Position numbers and translations under genes: made by a program
The notes under the pieces: generated by a model
The model's database searches: none
Told to the model about the DNA's origin: nothing
Seen by the model: the letters and a program-made list of their open reading frames with translations, nothing else
Shown: piece after piece, positions 19,785 to 29,773 of the stretch
Numbering within the stretch: the stretch's first letter is position 1
Layout of the letters: the number at the start of each line of letters is the position of its first letter
From: Pseudomonas sp. GM74
GTDB lineage: Bacteria > Pseudomonadota > Gammaproteobacteria > Pseudomonadales > Pseudomonadaceae
NCBI RefSeq assembly: GCF_000282455.1
Contig: NZ_AKJG01000004.1
Location: forward strand, 62,001-126,000
DNA length: 64,000 nucleotides
Direction of reading: 5' to 3'

Positions 19785-21509
19785 ATGAATAGATCCTCCG
19801 CGTTGCTCCTCGCTCTTGTCTTCCTCAGCGGCTGCCAGGCCTTGGCACCCGTTTCGTCGGACGGTGCGCCGCCGGTTGAAGACAGCACCCCGGCCCCTGA
19901 AAAGCCCAAGGTCTACAGCTCATTCAGCGAGGAAACCATCTACAGCCTGTTGAGCGCCGAACTGGCTGGCCAACGCAATCGTTTCGACATTGCCTTGGAC
20001 AACTATGTGACCCAGGCCATCAATACCCAGGATCCGGGCATCTCCGAGCGGGCATTTCGTATCGCCGAATATCTGGGCGCCGATCAGGCAGCCCTGGATA
20101 CCGCGCTGATCTGGGCCAGGAACGCCCCCGACGACCTCGAAGCGCAGCGCGCCGCCGCCGTGCAATTGGCACGCGCCGGGCGCTATGACGACTCCATGGT
20201 CTATATGGAGAAAGTCCTGCAAGGCAAGGGCGACACCCATTTCGATTTCCTTGCGCTGTCCGCGGCCGACACCGACCAGGACACCCGCAACGGGTTGATG
20301 ACAAGTTTCGACCGTTTGTTGCAGCGTCATCCGGACAACAGTCAGCTGATTTTCGGCAAGGCCTTGCTGATGCAACAGGACGGCGACGCCAAAGGCGCGT
20401 TGAAACTGCTGGAAGACAATCCGCCGGACGACGGCGAAATCGCACCGATCCTGTTGCGCGCACGCCTGCTGCAAACCCTCGATCGCGGTGACGAGGCCTT
20501 GCCGTTGCTGCAAAAAAGCATCAAGAAATACCCGGACGACAAGCGCCTGCGCCTGACTTACGCGCGGATGCTGGTTGAACAGGACCGCATGGACGACGCC
20601 AAGGCCGAGTTCTCGAGCCTGGTCCAGCAATACCCGGAAGACGACGAACTGCGTTACTCCCTGGCACTGGTCTGCCTGGAAGCCAAGGCCTGGAACGAGG
20701 CCAAGGGCTATCTTGAAGACCTGATCGCCCGGGAAAGCCACGTCGACTCGGCGCACCTGAACCTCGGCCGCATCGCCGAAGAACAGAACGACCCGCAAGG
20801 CGCGCTGATCGAATACGCCAAGGTTGGCCCGGGCAGCGACTACCTGCCGGCGCAATTGCGTCAGGCCGACATCCTGATCGACAACGGCAGGACCGCCGAA
20901 GCCCAACGCAAACTGGCGGCAGAGCGCGACGAGCAGCCGGATTACGCGATCCAGTTGTACCTGATCGAAGTCGAAACCCTGTCCGCCAACAATCAGGGCG
21001 ACAAGGCCTGGAACGTTCTGCAACAAGCCTTGCAGCAATATCCGGACGATTTGAACCTGCTCTACACCCGCGCCATGCAGGCGGAAAAACGCAATGACCT
21101 GGCGCAGATGGAAAAAGACCTGCGCGCGATCATCAAGCGCGACCCGGACAATGCCATGGCGTTGAACGCCCTCGGCTACACCCTGTCTGACCGCACCACG
21201 CGCTACGCCGAAGCCAAGGCCCTGATCGAACAGGCACACCGGATCAGTCCGGAAGACCCGGCGGTACTCGACAGCCTTGGCTGGGTGAATTACCGCATGG
21301 GCAATCTCGACGAAGCCGAGCGCCTGCTGCGCCAGGCCCTGGAACGCTTCCCCGACCAGGAAGTCGCCGCTCACCTGGGCGAAGTGCTGTGGGCCAATGG
21401 CAAGCAGCGTGAAGCCAGACAAGTCTGGGGCAAGTTCCTCAAGGAACAGCCTGACAGCCCGACCCTGCGCGGCACCATCAAACGCCTGACCGGATCAGAG
21501 ACTCTTTAA
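19785..21509 (+). CDS. TPR-repeat outer-membrane lipoprotein
   Basis: A 574-residue lipoprotein: signal sequence with lipobox LSGC (Cys at about residue 16), then a Pro-rich linker and an array of tetratricopeptide repeats running to the C-terminus (for example [20 protein letters not shown] and [20 protein letters not shown]). Likely a periplasm-facing protein-interaction scaffold. It lies four bases upstream of lolB, as in P. aeruginosa, suggesting a link to envelope assembly; its partner is unknown. Confidence 0.9.
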   Translation: MNRSSALLLALVFLSGCQALAPVSSDGAPPVEDSTPAPEKPKVYSSFSEETIYSLLSAELAGQRNRFDIALDNYVTQAINTQDPGISERAFRIAEYLGADQAALDTALIWARNAPDDLEAQRAAAVQLARAGRYDDSMVYMEKVLQGKGDTHFDFLALSAADTDQDTRNGLMTSFDRLLQRHPDNSQLIFGKALLMQQDGDAKGALKLLEDNPPDDGEIAPILLRARLLQTLDRGDEALPLLQKSIKKYPDDKRLRLTYARMLVEQDRMDDAKAEFSSLVQQYPEDDELRYSLALVCLEAKAWNEAKGYLEDLIARESHVDSAHLNLGRIAEEQNDPQGALIEYAKVGPGSDYLPAQLRQADILIDNGRTAEAQRKLAAERDEQPDYAIQLYLIEVETLSANNQGDKAWNVLQQALQQYPDDLNLLYTRAMQAEKRNDLAQMEKDLRAIIKRDPDNAMALNALGYTLSDRTTRYAEAKALIEQAHRISPEDPAVLDSLGWVNYRMGNLDEAERLLRQALERFPDQEVAAHLGEVLWANGKQREARQVWGKFLKEQPDSPTLRGTIKRLTGSETL

Positions 21510-21513
21510 GATT

Positions 21514-22131
21514 ATGTTTTTGCGCCATTTCATCGTTTTCAGTTTTATCGCCCTGCTCGCCGGTTGTGCGGGCCTGGGTCCACGCGAATCGGTCGAGGGT
21601 CACGGCAACGCCGCCCAATGGCGCGAGCACAAACAGCAACTGACCGGCCTCGATGGCTGGCAGATCGATGGCAAGATCGGCATCCGCGCCCCGAAAGACT
21701 CGGGCAGCGGCACGCTGTTCTGGTTGCAGCGCCAGGATTACTACGACATTCGCCTGTCCGGACCACTGGGCCGCGGCGCCGCTCGCCTGACCGGACGTCC
21801 GGGCAAGGTATCGCTGGAAGTCGCCAACCAGGGACGCTACGACGCGCCGAACCCGGAAGTGCTGCTCGAAGAACAGCTGGGCTGGAAATTGCCGGTGTCC
21901 AACCTGGCCTGGTGGGTGCGCGGGCTCCCGGCTCCGGACAGCAAAAGTCGCCTGACACTGGATACCGACAGTCGCCTGGCCAACCTCGAGCAGGATGGCT
22001 GGCAGGTCGAATACACCGACTACACGCAGCAAAATGGCTACTGGCTGCCCGAGCGCATCAAGCTGCATGGCACCGACCTTGACGTCACACTGGTGATCAA
22101 GGCTTGGCAACCACGCAAACTGGGGTCATGA
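21514..22131 (+). CDS. lolB: Outer-membrane lipoprotein receptor LolB
   Basis: Accepts lipoproteins from LolA and inserts them in the outer membrane. It has 205 residues with lipobox LAGC (Cys at about 18) and a LolB-typical half-barrel with [10 protein letters not shown] and [22 protein letters not shown]. It lies between the TPR lipoprotein gene and ispE with almost no spacing. Confidence 0.95.
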   Translation: MFLRHFIVFSFIALLAGCAGLGPRESVEGHGNAAQWREHKQQLTGLDGWQIDGKIGIRAPKDSGSGTLFWLQRQDYYDIRLSGPLGRGAARLTGRPGKVSLEVANQGRYDAPNPEVLLEEQLGWKLPVSNLAWWVRGLPAPDSKSRLTLDTDSRLANLEQDGWQVEYTDYTQQNGYWLPERIKLHGTDLDVTLVIKAWQPRKLGS

Positions 22132-22132
22132 C

Positions 22133-22984
22133 ATGCCGGCCAATCGCCTGACTTTGCCGTCTCCGGCCAAACTCAATTTGATGCTGCACATCCTCGGTCG
22201 CCGCGAAGACGGCTACCACGAACTGCAGACGATGTTTCAGTTTCTCGATTACGGCGACGAAATCACCTATGCCCTGCGCGATGACGGTGTCATTCAATTG
22301 CACACCGAGTTCCCGGGCGTTCCCCACGACAGCAACCTGATCGTCAAGGCCGCCAGAAAACTTCAGGAGCAATCCGCTTGTTCGCTGGGCGTCGATATCT
22401 GGATCGACAAGATCCTGCCCATGGGCGGCGGCATCGGTGGCGGCAGCTCGAATGCCGCAACGACTTTGCTTGGCTTGAATCATCTGTGGCAATTGGGCTG
22501 GGATGAAGATCGCCTGGCCGGGCTGGGGTTGACGCTGGGCGCCGACGTCCCGGTTTTCGTGCGTGGCCACGCGGCTTTCGCCGAGGGCGTGGGGGAGAAA
22601 CTGACCCCTGTCGACCCGGAAGAACCGTGGTATCTGGTGCTGGTGCCGCAAGTCTCTGTAAGTACGGCAGAAATTTTTTCAGATCCGTTGTTGACACGTA
22701 ACACTCCTCCCATTAAAGTGCGCCCCGTTCCCAAGGGAAACAGTCGAAATGACTGCTTGCCGGTGGTAACAAGGCGTTATCCAGAGGTACGTAACGCTTT
22801 GAATTTGTTAGGTAAATTTACCGAAGCAAAACTCACCGGAACTGGAAGTTGTGTGTTTGGGGGCTTCCCAAGCAAAGCTGAAGCTGATAAAGTCTCGGCC
22901 CTTCTTACAGAGACCCTTACAGGGTTTGTAGCAAAAGGAAGCAACGTTTCGATGTTGCATCGCAAGCTGCAAAGTCTGCTCTAA
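22133..22984 (+). CDS. ispE: 4-diphosphocytidyl-2-C-methyl-D-erythritol kinase
   Basis: A GHMP kinase of the MEP isoprenoid pathway. It has 283 residues, with substrate-binding [21 protein letters not shown] at the N-terminus and the ATP-binding loop [17 protein letters not shown] near residues 96-112. The 3' third (from about 22660) is visibly richer in A+T and uses rare codons such as TTA, unlike the first two thirds. It starts one base after the lolB stop. Confidence 0.95.
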   Translation: MPANRLTLPSPAKLNLMLHILGRREDGYHELQTMFQFLDYGDEITYALRDDGVIQLHTEFPGVPHDSNLIVKAARKLQEQSACSLGVDIWIDKILPMGGGIGGGSSNAATTLLGLNHLWQLGWDEDRLAGLGLTLGADVPVFVRGHAAFAEGVGEKLTPVDPEEPWYLVLVPQVSVSTAEIFSDPLLTRNTPPIKVRPVPKGNSRNDCLPVVTRRYPEVRNALNLLGKFTEAKLTGTGSCVFGGFPSKAEADKVSALLTETLTGFVAKGSNVSMLHRKLQSLL

Positions 22985-23020
22985 AGGAACCGATTACTGG
23001 GTAATCGTTGCAACAGATAC

Positions 23021-23095
23021 AGGGGCGTCGCCAAGCGGTAAGGCAGCAGGTTTTGATCCTGCCATGCGTTGGTTCGAATCCAGCCGCCCCTGCCA
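23021..23095 (+). tRNA. tRNA-Gln (anticodon TTG)
   Basis: A 75-base cloverleaf. The acceptor stem AGGGGCG pairs with CGCCCCT, anticodon stem GCAGG/CCTGC encloses TTTTGAT with anticodon TTG at 23053-23055, and the T-loop is TTCGAAT. The CCA end is encoded. It lies between ispE and prs, probably in the same transcript. Confidence 0.96.
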
Positions 23096-23141
23096 TTTTC
23101 CTATACTCATCCAGGTTACCCTCAGCCTTCAGGTACTGCGC

Positions 23142-24083
23142 GTGTCCAAGATGATGGTCTTTACGGGGAACGCTAACCCCGATCTGGCTCGGCGTGTCGT
23201 ACGTCAGCTGCATATCCCTCTCGGTGACATCTCTGTCGGTAAATTCTCCGACGGCGAAATTACAGCCGAGATCAATGAAAACGTCCGCGGTAAAGACGTC
23301 TTCATTATTCAGCCGACTTGCGCTCCGACCAACGATAACCTGATGGAACTGGTAGTGATGGCTGATGCCTTCCGCCGCTCCTCGGCTACTCGTATCACTG
23401 CTGTTATTCCTTACTTTGGTTATGCCCGTCAGGATCGCCGTCCGCGTTCCGCACGTGTGGCTATCAGCGCGAAAGTCGTGGCTGACATGCTTACCGTAGT
23501 CGGCATCGACCGTGTTCTCACGGTTGATCTGCATGCTGACCAAATCCAGGGTTTCTTCGATATTCCGGTAGATAACATCTACGGCTCCCCGGTTCTGGTG
23601 GATGACATCGAAGATCAGCGCTTCGAAAACCTGATGATCGTGTCCCCGGACATTGGCGGCGTCGTGCGTGCACGTGCCGTTGCCAAATCCCTGGGCGTGG
23701 ATCTCGGGATCATCGACAAACGCCGTGAGAAAGCCAATCACTCTGAAGTGATGCATATCATCGGTGATGTCGAAGGGCGTACCTGTATTCTGGTCGATGA
23801 CATGGTCGATACCGCCGGCACCCTGTGCCACGCGGCCAAGGCCCTGAAAGAGCATGGCGCTGCCAAGGTTTTCGCCTACTGCACGCACCCTGTGCTGTCG
23901 GGTCGGGCGATCGAAAACATTGAAAATTCCGTGCTGGACGAGCTGGTGGTGACCAACACCATCCCGCTGTCCGCTGCAGCACAAGCCTGTGCGCGTATCC
24001 GCCAACTGGATATCGCACCGGTAGTTGCCGAGGCGGTCCGCCGCATCAGCAATGAAGAATCGATCAGCGCGATGTTCCGCTAA
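23142..24083 (+). CDS. prs: Ribose-phosphate pyrophosphokinase
   Basis: Makes PRPP from ribose 5-phosphate and ATP, feeding nucleotide, histidine and NAD synthesis and the hpt/upp salvage enzymes earlier in the window. The 313-residue protein starts at GTG (translated [15 protein letters not shown]), which gives the known N-terminus; the upstream frame runs through the tRNA. The PRPP loop is [14 protein letters not shown] near residues 212-225, and the ATP flexible loop contains [12 protein letters not shown] near 95-106. Confidence 0.96.
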   Translation: MSKMMVFTGNANPDLARRVVRQLHIPLGDISVGKFSDGEITAEINENVRGKDVFIIQPTCAPTNDNLMELVVMADAFRRSSATRITAVIPYFGYARQDRRPRSARVAISAKVVADMLTVVGIDRVLTVDLHADQIQGFFDIPVDNIYGSPVLVDDIEDQRFENLMIVSPDIGGVVRARAVAKSLGVDLGIIDKRREKANHSEVMHIIGDVEGRTCILVDDMVDTAGTLCHAAKALKEHGAAKVFAYCTHPVLSGRAIENIENSVLDELVVTNTIPLSAAAQACARIRQLDIAPVVAEAVRRISNEESISAMFR

Positions 24084-24122
24084 GGGCCCTGCCCTTCTCG
24101 AAATGTCTCGTTGACGAAAAGC

Positions 24123-24160
24123 GCCCCGCCCCGGCATTCCTGTCGGGGCGGGGCTTTTTT
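24123..24160 (+). terminator. Rho-independent terminator of prs
   Basis: GCCCCGCCCCG pairs with CGGGGCGGGGC around a 10-base loop, followed by six T. Confidence 0.92.
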
Positions 24161-24225
24161 GCCCATATCGCCTTTAGCGCTGGTCGCAAACGCTGGGGCG
24201 AGTGTGGTTATTTTGGAGATACAAC

Positions 24226-24825
24226 ATGAACGATTTTACTCTGAATGCTGAAGTGCGTTCCGACCTGGGGAAAGGTGCGAGCCGCCGCCTGCGTCGTCTC
24301 GCAAGCCTGGTTCCAGCTGTAGTTTACGGTGGCGAGAAAGCCCCTGAATCCATCAGCATGCTGGCCAAAGAAGTTGCCAAACTGCTCGAAAACGAAGCGG
24401 CTTACAGCCACATCATCGAGCTGAACGTTGGTGGCACCAAGCAGAACGTCGTGATCAAAGCCCTGCAGCGTCACCCGGCCAAAGGCCACGTGATGCACGC
24501 TGACTTCGTACGCGTAGTCGCTGGCCAGAAACTGACCGCTATCGTTCCAGTGCACTTCATCAACGAAGAAGCACCGACCAAGAAAGGCGGCGAAATCTCG
24601 CACGTTGTTGCAGAGATCGAAGTTTCCTGCCTGCCGAAAGATCTGCCTGAGTTCATCGAAGTCGACCTAGCTAACGCTGAAATCGGTTCGATCATTCACC
24701 TGTCGGACCTCAAGGCTCCTAAAGGCGTTGAGTTCGTTGCCCTGGCACACGGCGATGACAAGGCTGTTGCCAACGTCCACGCTCCACGTGTTGCTCCAGA
24801 AGCTGCAGAAGGCGCTGCAGAGTAA
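24226..24825 (+). CDS. rplY: 50S ribosomal protein L25/Ctc
   Basis: 5S rRNA-binding ribosomal protein of the longer CTC type. The 199 residues comprise the N-terminal L25 domain ([21 protein letters not shown]) and a C-terminal beta domain with [23 protein letters not shown]. The start is the ATG preceded by TTTTGGAG. A prs terminator lies just upstream, so it has its own promoter. Confidence 0.95.
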   Translation: MNDFTLNAEVRSDLGKGASRRLRRLASLVPAVVYGGEKAPESISMLAKEVAKLLENEAAYSHIIELNVGGTKQNVVIKALQRHPAKGHVMHADFVRVVAGQKLTAIVPVHFINEEAPTKKGGEISHVVAEIEVSCLPKDLPEFIEVDLANAEIGSIIHLSDLKAPKGVEFVALAHGDDKAVANVHAPRVAPEAAEGAAE

Positions 24826-24994
24826 TTTTACTCTGTACGCCGGAGTGACCGGAAACATCGCGGACTAGAGCATAGCGAGAAAGCGGGCGAGAACGCGGAG
24901 TTTACATCATGGTAAATGAGCAATTTTCGTCCACTTTCGCCGCTCTCCCTGATTGCGGCGATGTTATCCACCACTCCAAGGAAGGGCCCCTATC

Positions 24995-25579
24995 GTGACT
25001 GCCATTAAACTGATCGTTGGCCTGGGAAATCCAGGCGCTGAATACGAACAGACCCGGCATAACGCAGGGGCCCTTTTTGTTGAGCGCATCGCGAACGCAC
25101 AAGGCGTGAACCTTGTGGCGGACCGCAAATATTTCGGCCTGACCGGGCGCTATTCGCATCAGGGTCAGGATGTTCGTCTGCTGATTCCCACCACGTACAT
25201 GAACCGCAGCGGCCAGGCCGTAGCGGCACTCGCCGGTTTCTTCCGCATCAAGCCTGAAGAAATCCTCGTGGTGCACGACGAACTCGACCTGCCACCCGGC
25301 GTTGCCAAGCTCAAGCAGGGCGGCGGCCATGGCGGTCATAACGGGTTGCGCGACATCATTGCGCAACTGGGCAATCAGAATACCTTTCATCGCTTGCGGC
25401 TTGGCATTGGCCACCCGGGCGTTGCCAGTATGGTTTCAAATTTCGTCCTGGGTCGTGCGCCACGCGCCGAACAGGAAAAACTCGATGCCAGCATCGACTT
25501 TGCCCTCGGCGTGCTGCCGGATATCCTCGCCGGGGAATGGAACCGAGCGATGAAAAACCTGCACAGCCAGAAGGCCTGA
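24995..25579 (+). CDS. pth: Peptidyl-tRNA hydrolase
   Basis: Releases peptides from prematurely dissociated peptidyl-tRNAs. It has 194 residues from a GTG start. [17 protein letters not shown] near residues 9-25 contains the catalytic histidine, and [28 protein letters not shown] near 90-117 contains the conserved Asp and Gly-rich segment. It follows rplY and precedes ychF in the conserved order. Confidence 0.96.
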   Translation: MTAIKLIVGLGNPGAEYEQTRHNAGALFVERIANAQGVNLVADRKYFGLTGRYSHQGQDVRLLIPTTYMNRSGQAVAALAGFFRIKPEEILVVHDELDLPPGVAKLKQGGGHGGHNGLRDIIAQLGNQNTFHRLRLGIGHPGVASMVSNFVLGRAPRAEQEKLDASIDFALGVLPDILAGEWNRAMKNLHSQKA

Positions 25580-25601
25580 CTCACTCCTCGGGGAAAACAC
25601 C

Positions 25602-26702
25602 ATGGGATTCAATTGCGGCATCGTCGGTCTGCCTAACGTCGGCAAGTCCACCCTGTTCAACGCCCTGACCAAATCCGGGATCGCGGCCGAGAACTTCCCC
25701 TTCTGCACCATCGAACCGAACAGCGGTATCGTGCCGATGCCGGATCCGCGTCTGGAAGCCCTGGCAGCCATCGTCAATCCGAAGCGCATCCTGCCGACCA
25801 CCATGGAGTTCGTCGACATCGCGGGCCTGGTTGCCGGTGCGTCGAAAGGTGAAGGCCTGGGCAACAAGTTCCTGGCCAACATCCGTGAGACCGATGCCAT
25901 CGCCCATGTGGTCCGCTGCTTCGAAGACGAGAACGTGATTCACGTCTCCAACAGCGTCGACCCGAAACGCGACATCGAAATCATCGACCTGGAGCTGATC
26001 TTCGCCGACCTCGACAGCTGCGAGAAGCAACTGCAGAAAGTCGCGCGTAACGCCAAGGGCGGTGACAAGGATGCAGTGGTCCAGAAAGGCCTGCTGGAGC
26101 AACTGATCGCCCACTTCACCGAAGGCAAGCCTGCACGTAGCCTGATGAAGAACATGGGGGCCGACGAAAAAGCGGTGATCAAGGGCTTCCACCTGCTGAC
26201 CACCAAGCCGGTCATGTACATCGCCAACGTCGCTGAAGACGGTTTCGAGAACAACCCGCACCTGGACGTGGTCCGCGCCATCGCCGAAGAAGAAGGCGCC
26301 GTGGTGGTACCGGTGTGCAACAAGATCGAAGCGGAAATCGCCGAGCTCGATGACGGCGAAGAAAAAGACATGTTCCTCGAAGCCCTGGGCCTCGAAGAGC
26401 CTGGCCTGAACCGCGTGATCCGCGCCGGCTACGAAATGCTGCACCTGCAGACCTACTTCACCGCCGGTGTCGAAGAAGTCCGCGCCTGGACCGTGCGCGT
26501 CGGTGCCACCGCACCTCAAGCGGCTGGCGTGATCCACACCGACTTCGAGAAAGGCTTCATCCGCGCCGAAGTGATTGCCTACAACGACTTCATCCAGTAC
26601 AAGGGCGAAGCCGGTACCAAGGAAGCCGGTAAATGGCGCCTGGAAGGCAAGGATTACATCGTCAAAGACGGCGACGTGATGCACTTCCGCTTCAACGTGT
26701 AA
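25602..26702 (+). CDS. ychF: Ribosome-binding ATPase YchF
   Basis: An Obg-related P-loop protein that prefers ATP and binds ribosomes. It has 366 residues with the G1 motif GLPNVGKST near residues 8-16, the NxxE-type G4 sequence NKIEAE near 230, and a C-terminal TGS domain ([27 protein letters not shown] split across 280-306). It is 22 bases after pth and ends with a strong terminator. Confidence 0.96.
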   Translation: MGFNCGIVGLPNVGKSTLFNALTKSGIAAENFPFCTIEPNSGIVPMPDPRLEALAAIVNPKRILPTTMEFVDIAGLVAGASKGEGLGNKFLANIRETDAIAHVVRCFEDENVIHVSNSVDPKRDIEIIDLELIFADLDSCEKQLQKVARNAKGGDKDAVVQKGLLEQLIAHFTEGKPARSLMKNMGADEKAVIKGFHLLTTKPVMYIANVAEDGFENNPHLDVVRAIAEEEGAVVVPVCNKIEAEIAELDDGEEKDMFLEALGLEEPGLNRVIRAGYEMLHLQTYFTAGVEEVRAWTVRVGATAPQAAGVIHTDFEKGFIRAEVIAYNDFIQYKGEAGTKEAGKWRLEGKDYIVKDGDVMHFRFNV

Positions 26703-26740
26703 CGGTGACCGTGGATTTACACGGAACCCGGTAGACTGAA

Positions 26741-26776
26741 AATCCCCGTAATCACTCGCTGATACGGGGATTTTTT
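26741..26776 (+). terminator. Rho-independent terminator of ychF
   Basis: AATCCCCGTA pairs with TACGGGGATT around a 12-base loop and runs into six T. Confidence 0.9.
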
Positions 26777-26851
26777 GCGTCTTGGGATCACCATCTTCTC
26801 CATTTTGATCTGGGTTGTTGATGGGTACGCTACAGGGCAAGACGCCTGAAG

Positions 26852-26868
26852 CCGGTTTTAAAAACCGG
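26852..26868. repeat. 17-bp palindrome at the edge of the accessory block
   Basis: CCGGTTTTAAAAACCGG is symmetric about its central A. It lies in the 226-bp gap between the ychF terminator and the converging EamA gene, where core gene order ends. No T-run follows, so it is not an evident terminator. Confidence 0.4.
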
Positions 26869-26928
26869 GTACGACGGAAATTCGCAGATCAAGGCATGCT
26901 GACCGATACCGCCGTGATACACCTGCTG

Positions 26929-27834
26929 TCAGGTCGCTTTGGGTAAAGGGTGCGCTTTCTCAGGGGGTTTGATTGAGCCGATGTAAACCGCAAAGATAGT
27001 CAGCAGCGCACCGCAAATCTGCAGCGTGGAGCTGGCCTTGCCGAGAAAGGTGACATCAATGAAATACGTGATCACCGGCTCCAGTAACAGGATCAGTCCG
27101 GCCAACCCCAGGCTGATGGCTCCGATCGAACGGTTGACCAGCAACCAGCCGACAAACTGCACCAGTACCCCGTATATGATCAGCATCAGCAAGGTTTGCC
27201 CATCCACGATGGCCAAGCTTTCCCCAGATGCCAGCGCGTATGTCAGCAGAACCAGTGCCGCCCAAAGACTCAAATTGAGCATCTGTGCGATCTTGTCACC
27301 CCCGCCGTCAGGCAACTGGGTGTTGATCTTCAGGAAGTACACACAGATGGCATACGCCAGCCCCGAGAGCACGCCATACACCACGCCCTTGATCCCTACC
27401 GCACTGGTCATCTCGGGTAGCAACAACAGATAGAGCCCGACAAATGCCAAGGTAATGGACACCAGGAAGTAGATCGAAGGTTTTTCCTTCAACAGGTACA
27501 ACCCCAGCAGGGTCATGAAGAACACCTGACAGTTGGTCAGGATCGACCCGATGCCCGGGCCGACGATATAGATGCTCTGGTGCCAGAGCACCAGATCAAT
27601 AGCCAAAAACACCCCAGCCAACGCGGTGTACAGCTGCGCCTTGGCGCTTTTGAGCAGCACCGGTGTTTTGCGCACCTTGAGCAGCAGGAAGAACAGGATC
27701 GAGGCGAACACCATCCGATAGAACCCAGCGCCACCCGCGCCGATATGGGCGAAAGCGACGGCTAGAGCAGACAGACTGAGCATCAGTCCACCGATGGTCA
27801 ATTCAATGATTGCCCGATTGTTATTAATCGACAT
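26929..27834 (-). CDS. EamA-family (DMT) transporter
   Basis: Inner-membrane protein of 301 residues with about ten hydrophobic helices in two EamA repeats; likely an exporter of amino acids or small metabolites, substrate unknown. The start at MSINNNRAIIEL was chosen because GAGG lies six bases upstream; an ATG four codons earlier overlaps that site. It lies downstream of a glutathione S-transferase gene on the same strand. The segment from 26.9 to 29.6 kb is less GC-rich than its surroundings. Confidence 0.85.
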   Translation of the reverse strand: MSINNNRAIIELTIGGLMLSLSALAVAFAHIGAGGAGFYRMVFASILFFLLLKVRKTPVLLKSAKAQLYTALAGVFLAIDLVLWHQSIYIVGPGIGSILTNCQVFFMTLLGLYLLKEKPSIYFLVSITLAFVGLYLLLLPEMTSAVGIKGVVYGVLSGLAYAICVYFLKINTQLPDGGGDKIAQMLNLSLWAALVLLTYALASGESLAIVDGQTLLMLIIYGVLVQFVGWLLVNRSIGAISLGLAGLILLLEPVITYFIDVTFLGKASSTLQICGALLTIFAVYIGSIKPPEKAHPLPKAT

Positions 27835-28001
27835 GAGAAACCTCATTGATAAAGACCGGTATTAACTTTATGAACACTCACAACTCCCCCGGGCAGCATC
27901 AGACTCGACAATGCAGAAAAGCCCAAAAGGTCTTTTCTGCCACGAGCCAAAAAAACAACCAACCTTTAATTGGCTTTAATAGTTAGCAGCAACACAACTC
28001 T

Positions 28002-28625
28002 TCAAACTTCTTGCGCGGCCAACTTCAACCATTGTTGTACCGGTGCATAACCCAGGATATTTTCAACATAGCCCTGCAGTTGCGCAGGGATGGCAATGCC
28101 ATAACGACGGAAGCGGAACACTACCGGAACAAACATCGCATCAACAATGCCGAAGTCACCGCAGAGGAATTGTGTTGAACCACTCACCTCACGGAGCTGG
28201 TTCCAGATAGCGAATACCCGCACTATTTCCTCTCGGGTCTCGGCGGTTAGACTTTCCGGGATGTCACCGGTGTTCAGGCCAAACGACATCTGCGTGCGCA
28301 GGTGGGTGAAACCGGAGTGCATCTCTGCCGCAGCAGCTCGTGCCAGGGCCTTGACCCGTGAATCTTGGGGCCAAAGGTTGGCGGCAGGATAGGTATCGGC
28401 AATATATTCGCTGATGGCCAGGCTGTCGTTGATGACGACATCATCAAGCAGCAGCGCCGGTACTTTGCCGGAGGGCGAGTGCTCCAGAATGCGTTGGCGG
28501 GTGTCGCTTTGTTCCAGTTTGATCTGAAGGGTTTCAAATGCAACATCCGCTGCCACAAGAACCAGCCACGCACGAAATGACCATGAAGACTTATTAAAAT
28601 CCCCAACTACCAATTTTGTAGACAT
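28002..28625 (-). CDS. Glutathione S-transferase family protein
   Basis: A 207-residue GST-fold protein. The N-terminal thioredoxin-like domain has KVPALLLDDVVINDSLAISEYI (cis-Pro and the glutathione-contacting D-S pair), and the rest is an all-helical C-terminal domain. The first helix contains NKSSWSFRAWL, with serines in the catalytic position. It diverges from the AraC regulator and precedes the EamA transporter, suggesting a small detoxification or export module. Substrate unknown. Confidence 0.86.
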   Translation of the reverse strand: MSTKLVVGDFNKSSWSFRAWLVLVAADVAFETLQIKLEQSDTRQRILEHSPSGKVPALLLDDVVINDSLAISEYIADTYPAANLWPQDSRVKALARAAAAEMHSGFTHLRTQMSFGLNTGDIPESLTAETREEIVRVFAIWNQLREVSGSTQFLCGDFGIVDAMFVPVVFRFRRYGIAIPAQLQGYVENILGYAPVQQWLKLAAQEV

Positions 28626-28708
28626 CGCATCCCCTAGCTTGTGTTATGAAATAGGTGCTAAATTTAGCGACCTTTTTTCCATACGTATTGCACAAAACTG
28701 GACAATTC

Positions 28709-29554
28709 ATGGATGAGAACTGCCGCAATAAAGCCCCTCAAAAAGCCAAGGACTTTGTTCAATTCTGGCGTATACCCGAAGGCGACTGTGAGTTGCTATC
28801 TGCGCGTTACAGTACTCAATCTTTTGGCCGGCATTCACATGACCGGTACGCTATCGGCGTTATAAGTGGCGGTGTTGAAAAACTTTTTTATCGCGGCAGT
28901 TACTACATGGGGGTCGCTGGCAGTGTGGTCACCATTACCCCCGGGGAGATCCACGACGGCTTGCCAGGCCATGATGAGGGCTGGATGTATCGAATGCTCT
29001 ATATCGACCCCGAATGGGTCAATCGGATGGTGTTTCAGGGGCGCTTTTCAGACGATCATATTCATCTTTTTCAAACAGCTCTGAGCCAGGCGCCCGACTT
29101 CGCCCGGACCTTTTTGCATCAACATCAAATCATTGAAAAATCCCCCTCCAGCCTTGAACGGGAAACTATCCTGCTGGATTTGGTGACGCAGCTCTTCGAG
29201 CGTAGCGGAGCGCCCATCGAACCAGTCAGTGCGGCTGAGCAACATGCAGTGCAAAAGATCAAGAGGAAGCTCGAAGATGAGTTCGACAAACATCTGTCTC
29301 TGGAAGAACTGGCACAACTGGTGAACCTTGACCCTCTTTACCTGATCCGGGTATTCAAGAAAAGCGTTGGCGTCTCCCCCCACAGCTATCAAATCCAGAA
29401 AAGAATCGCCCAGGTCCAAAAACTGCTGCGCACCGGGTCCGGTCTCGCAGAAGCGTCATTCACTTGCGGCTTCTTCGATCAAAGCCACATGACCCGAGCC
29501 TTCAAAAAAGTAGTCGGCATCACACCTGGCAGTTTCCGCAACAGCAGTGCCTGA
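28709..29554 (+). CDS. AraC-family transcriptional regulator
   Basis: A 281-residue regulator: an N-terminal cupin-like AraC-binding domain (FGRHSHDRYAIGVI near residues 33-46; TPGEIHDGLPGH near 76-87) and a C-terminal pair of helix-turn-helix motifs (LSLEELAQLVNLDPLYLIRVFKK and ASFTCGFFDQSHMTRAFKK). The ATG at 28709 was preferred to an upstream GTG. Divergent from the GST/EamA pair, which it probably controls in response to an exported metabolite (inference). Confidence 0.88.
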   Translation: MDENCRNKAPQKAKDFVQFWRIPEGDCELLSARYSTQSFGRHSHDRYAIGVISGGVEKLFYRGSYYMGVAGSVVTITPGEIHDGLPGHDEGWMYRMLYIDPEWVNRMVFQGRFSDDHIHLFQTALSQAPDFARTFLHQHQIIEKSPSSLERETILLDLVTQLFERSGAPIEPVSAAEQHAVQKIKRKLEDEFDKHLSLEELAQLVNLDPLYLIRVFKKSVGVSPHSYQIQKRIAQVQKLLRTGSGLAEASFTCGFFDQSHMTRAFKKVVGITPGSFRNSSA

Positions 29555-29602
29555 ACCTTTACCCAGTGACTTCTGGTTTAACGTGTAAACACACCGCCCA
29601 AG

Positions 29603-29630
29603 AAAAGCCGCGTTTGATACGCGGCTTTTT
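29603..29630 (+). terminator. Rho-independent terminator of the araC-type gene
   Basis: AAAAGCCGCGT pairs with ACGCGGCTTTT around TTGAT, ending in five T. Confidence 0.88.
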
Positions 29631-29667
29631 GTGCCTGAAATAATCATCCGCCACACCTGCGCCCCAT

Positions 29668-29756
29668 TGTGGGAGCGGGCTTGCTCGCGAAGAGAGAGTG
29701 TCAGTCGAAGTACATGTGGCTGACGAACCGCATTCGCGAGCAAGCCCGCTCCCACA
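29668..29756. repeat. REPIN
   Basis: The left arm is TGTGGGAGCGGGCTTGCTCG and the right arm CGAGCAAGCCCGCTCCCACA, with a spacer that only partly pairs. It lies between convergent genes. Confidence 0.9.
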
Positions 29757-29773
29757 GGGGGATTTGTGTCGAG

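Noticed and set aside
23021..23095. tRNA-Gln and tRNA-Met as attachment sites of an integrated element.
   Set aside because: No integrase gene and no duplicated tRNA 3' end is visible near either tRNA in this window.
25581..26840. A 419-codon frame antisense to ychF.
   Set aside because: Antisense shadow of a strongly conserved GTPase-like gene, with no independent start signal or homology.
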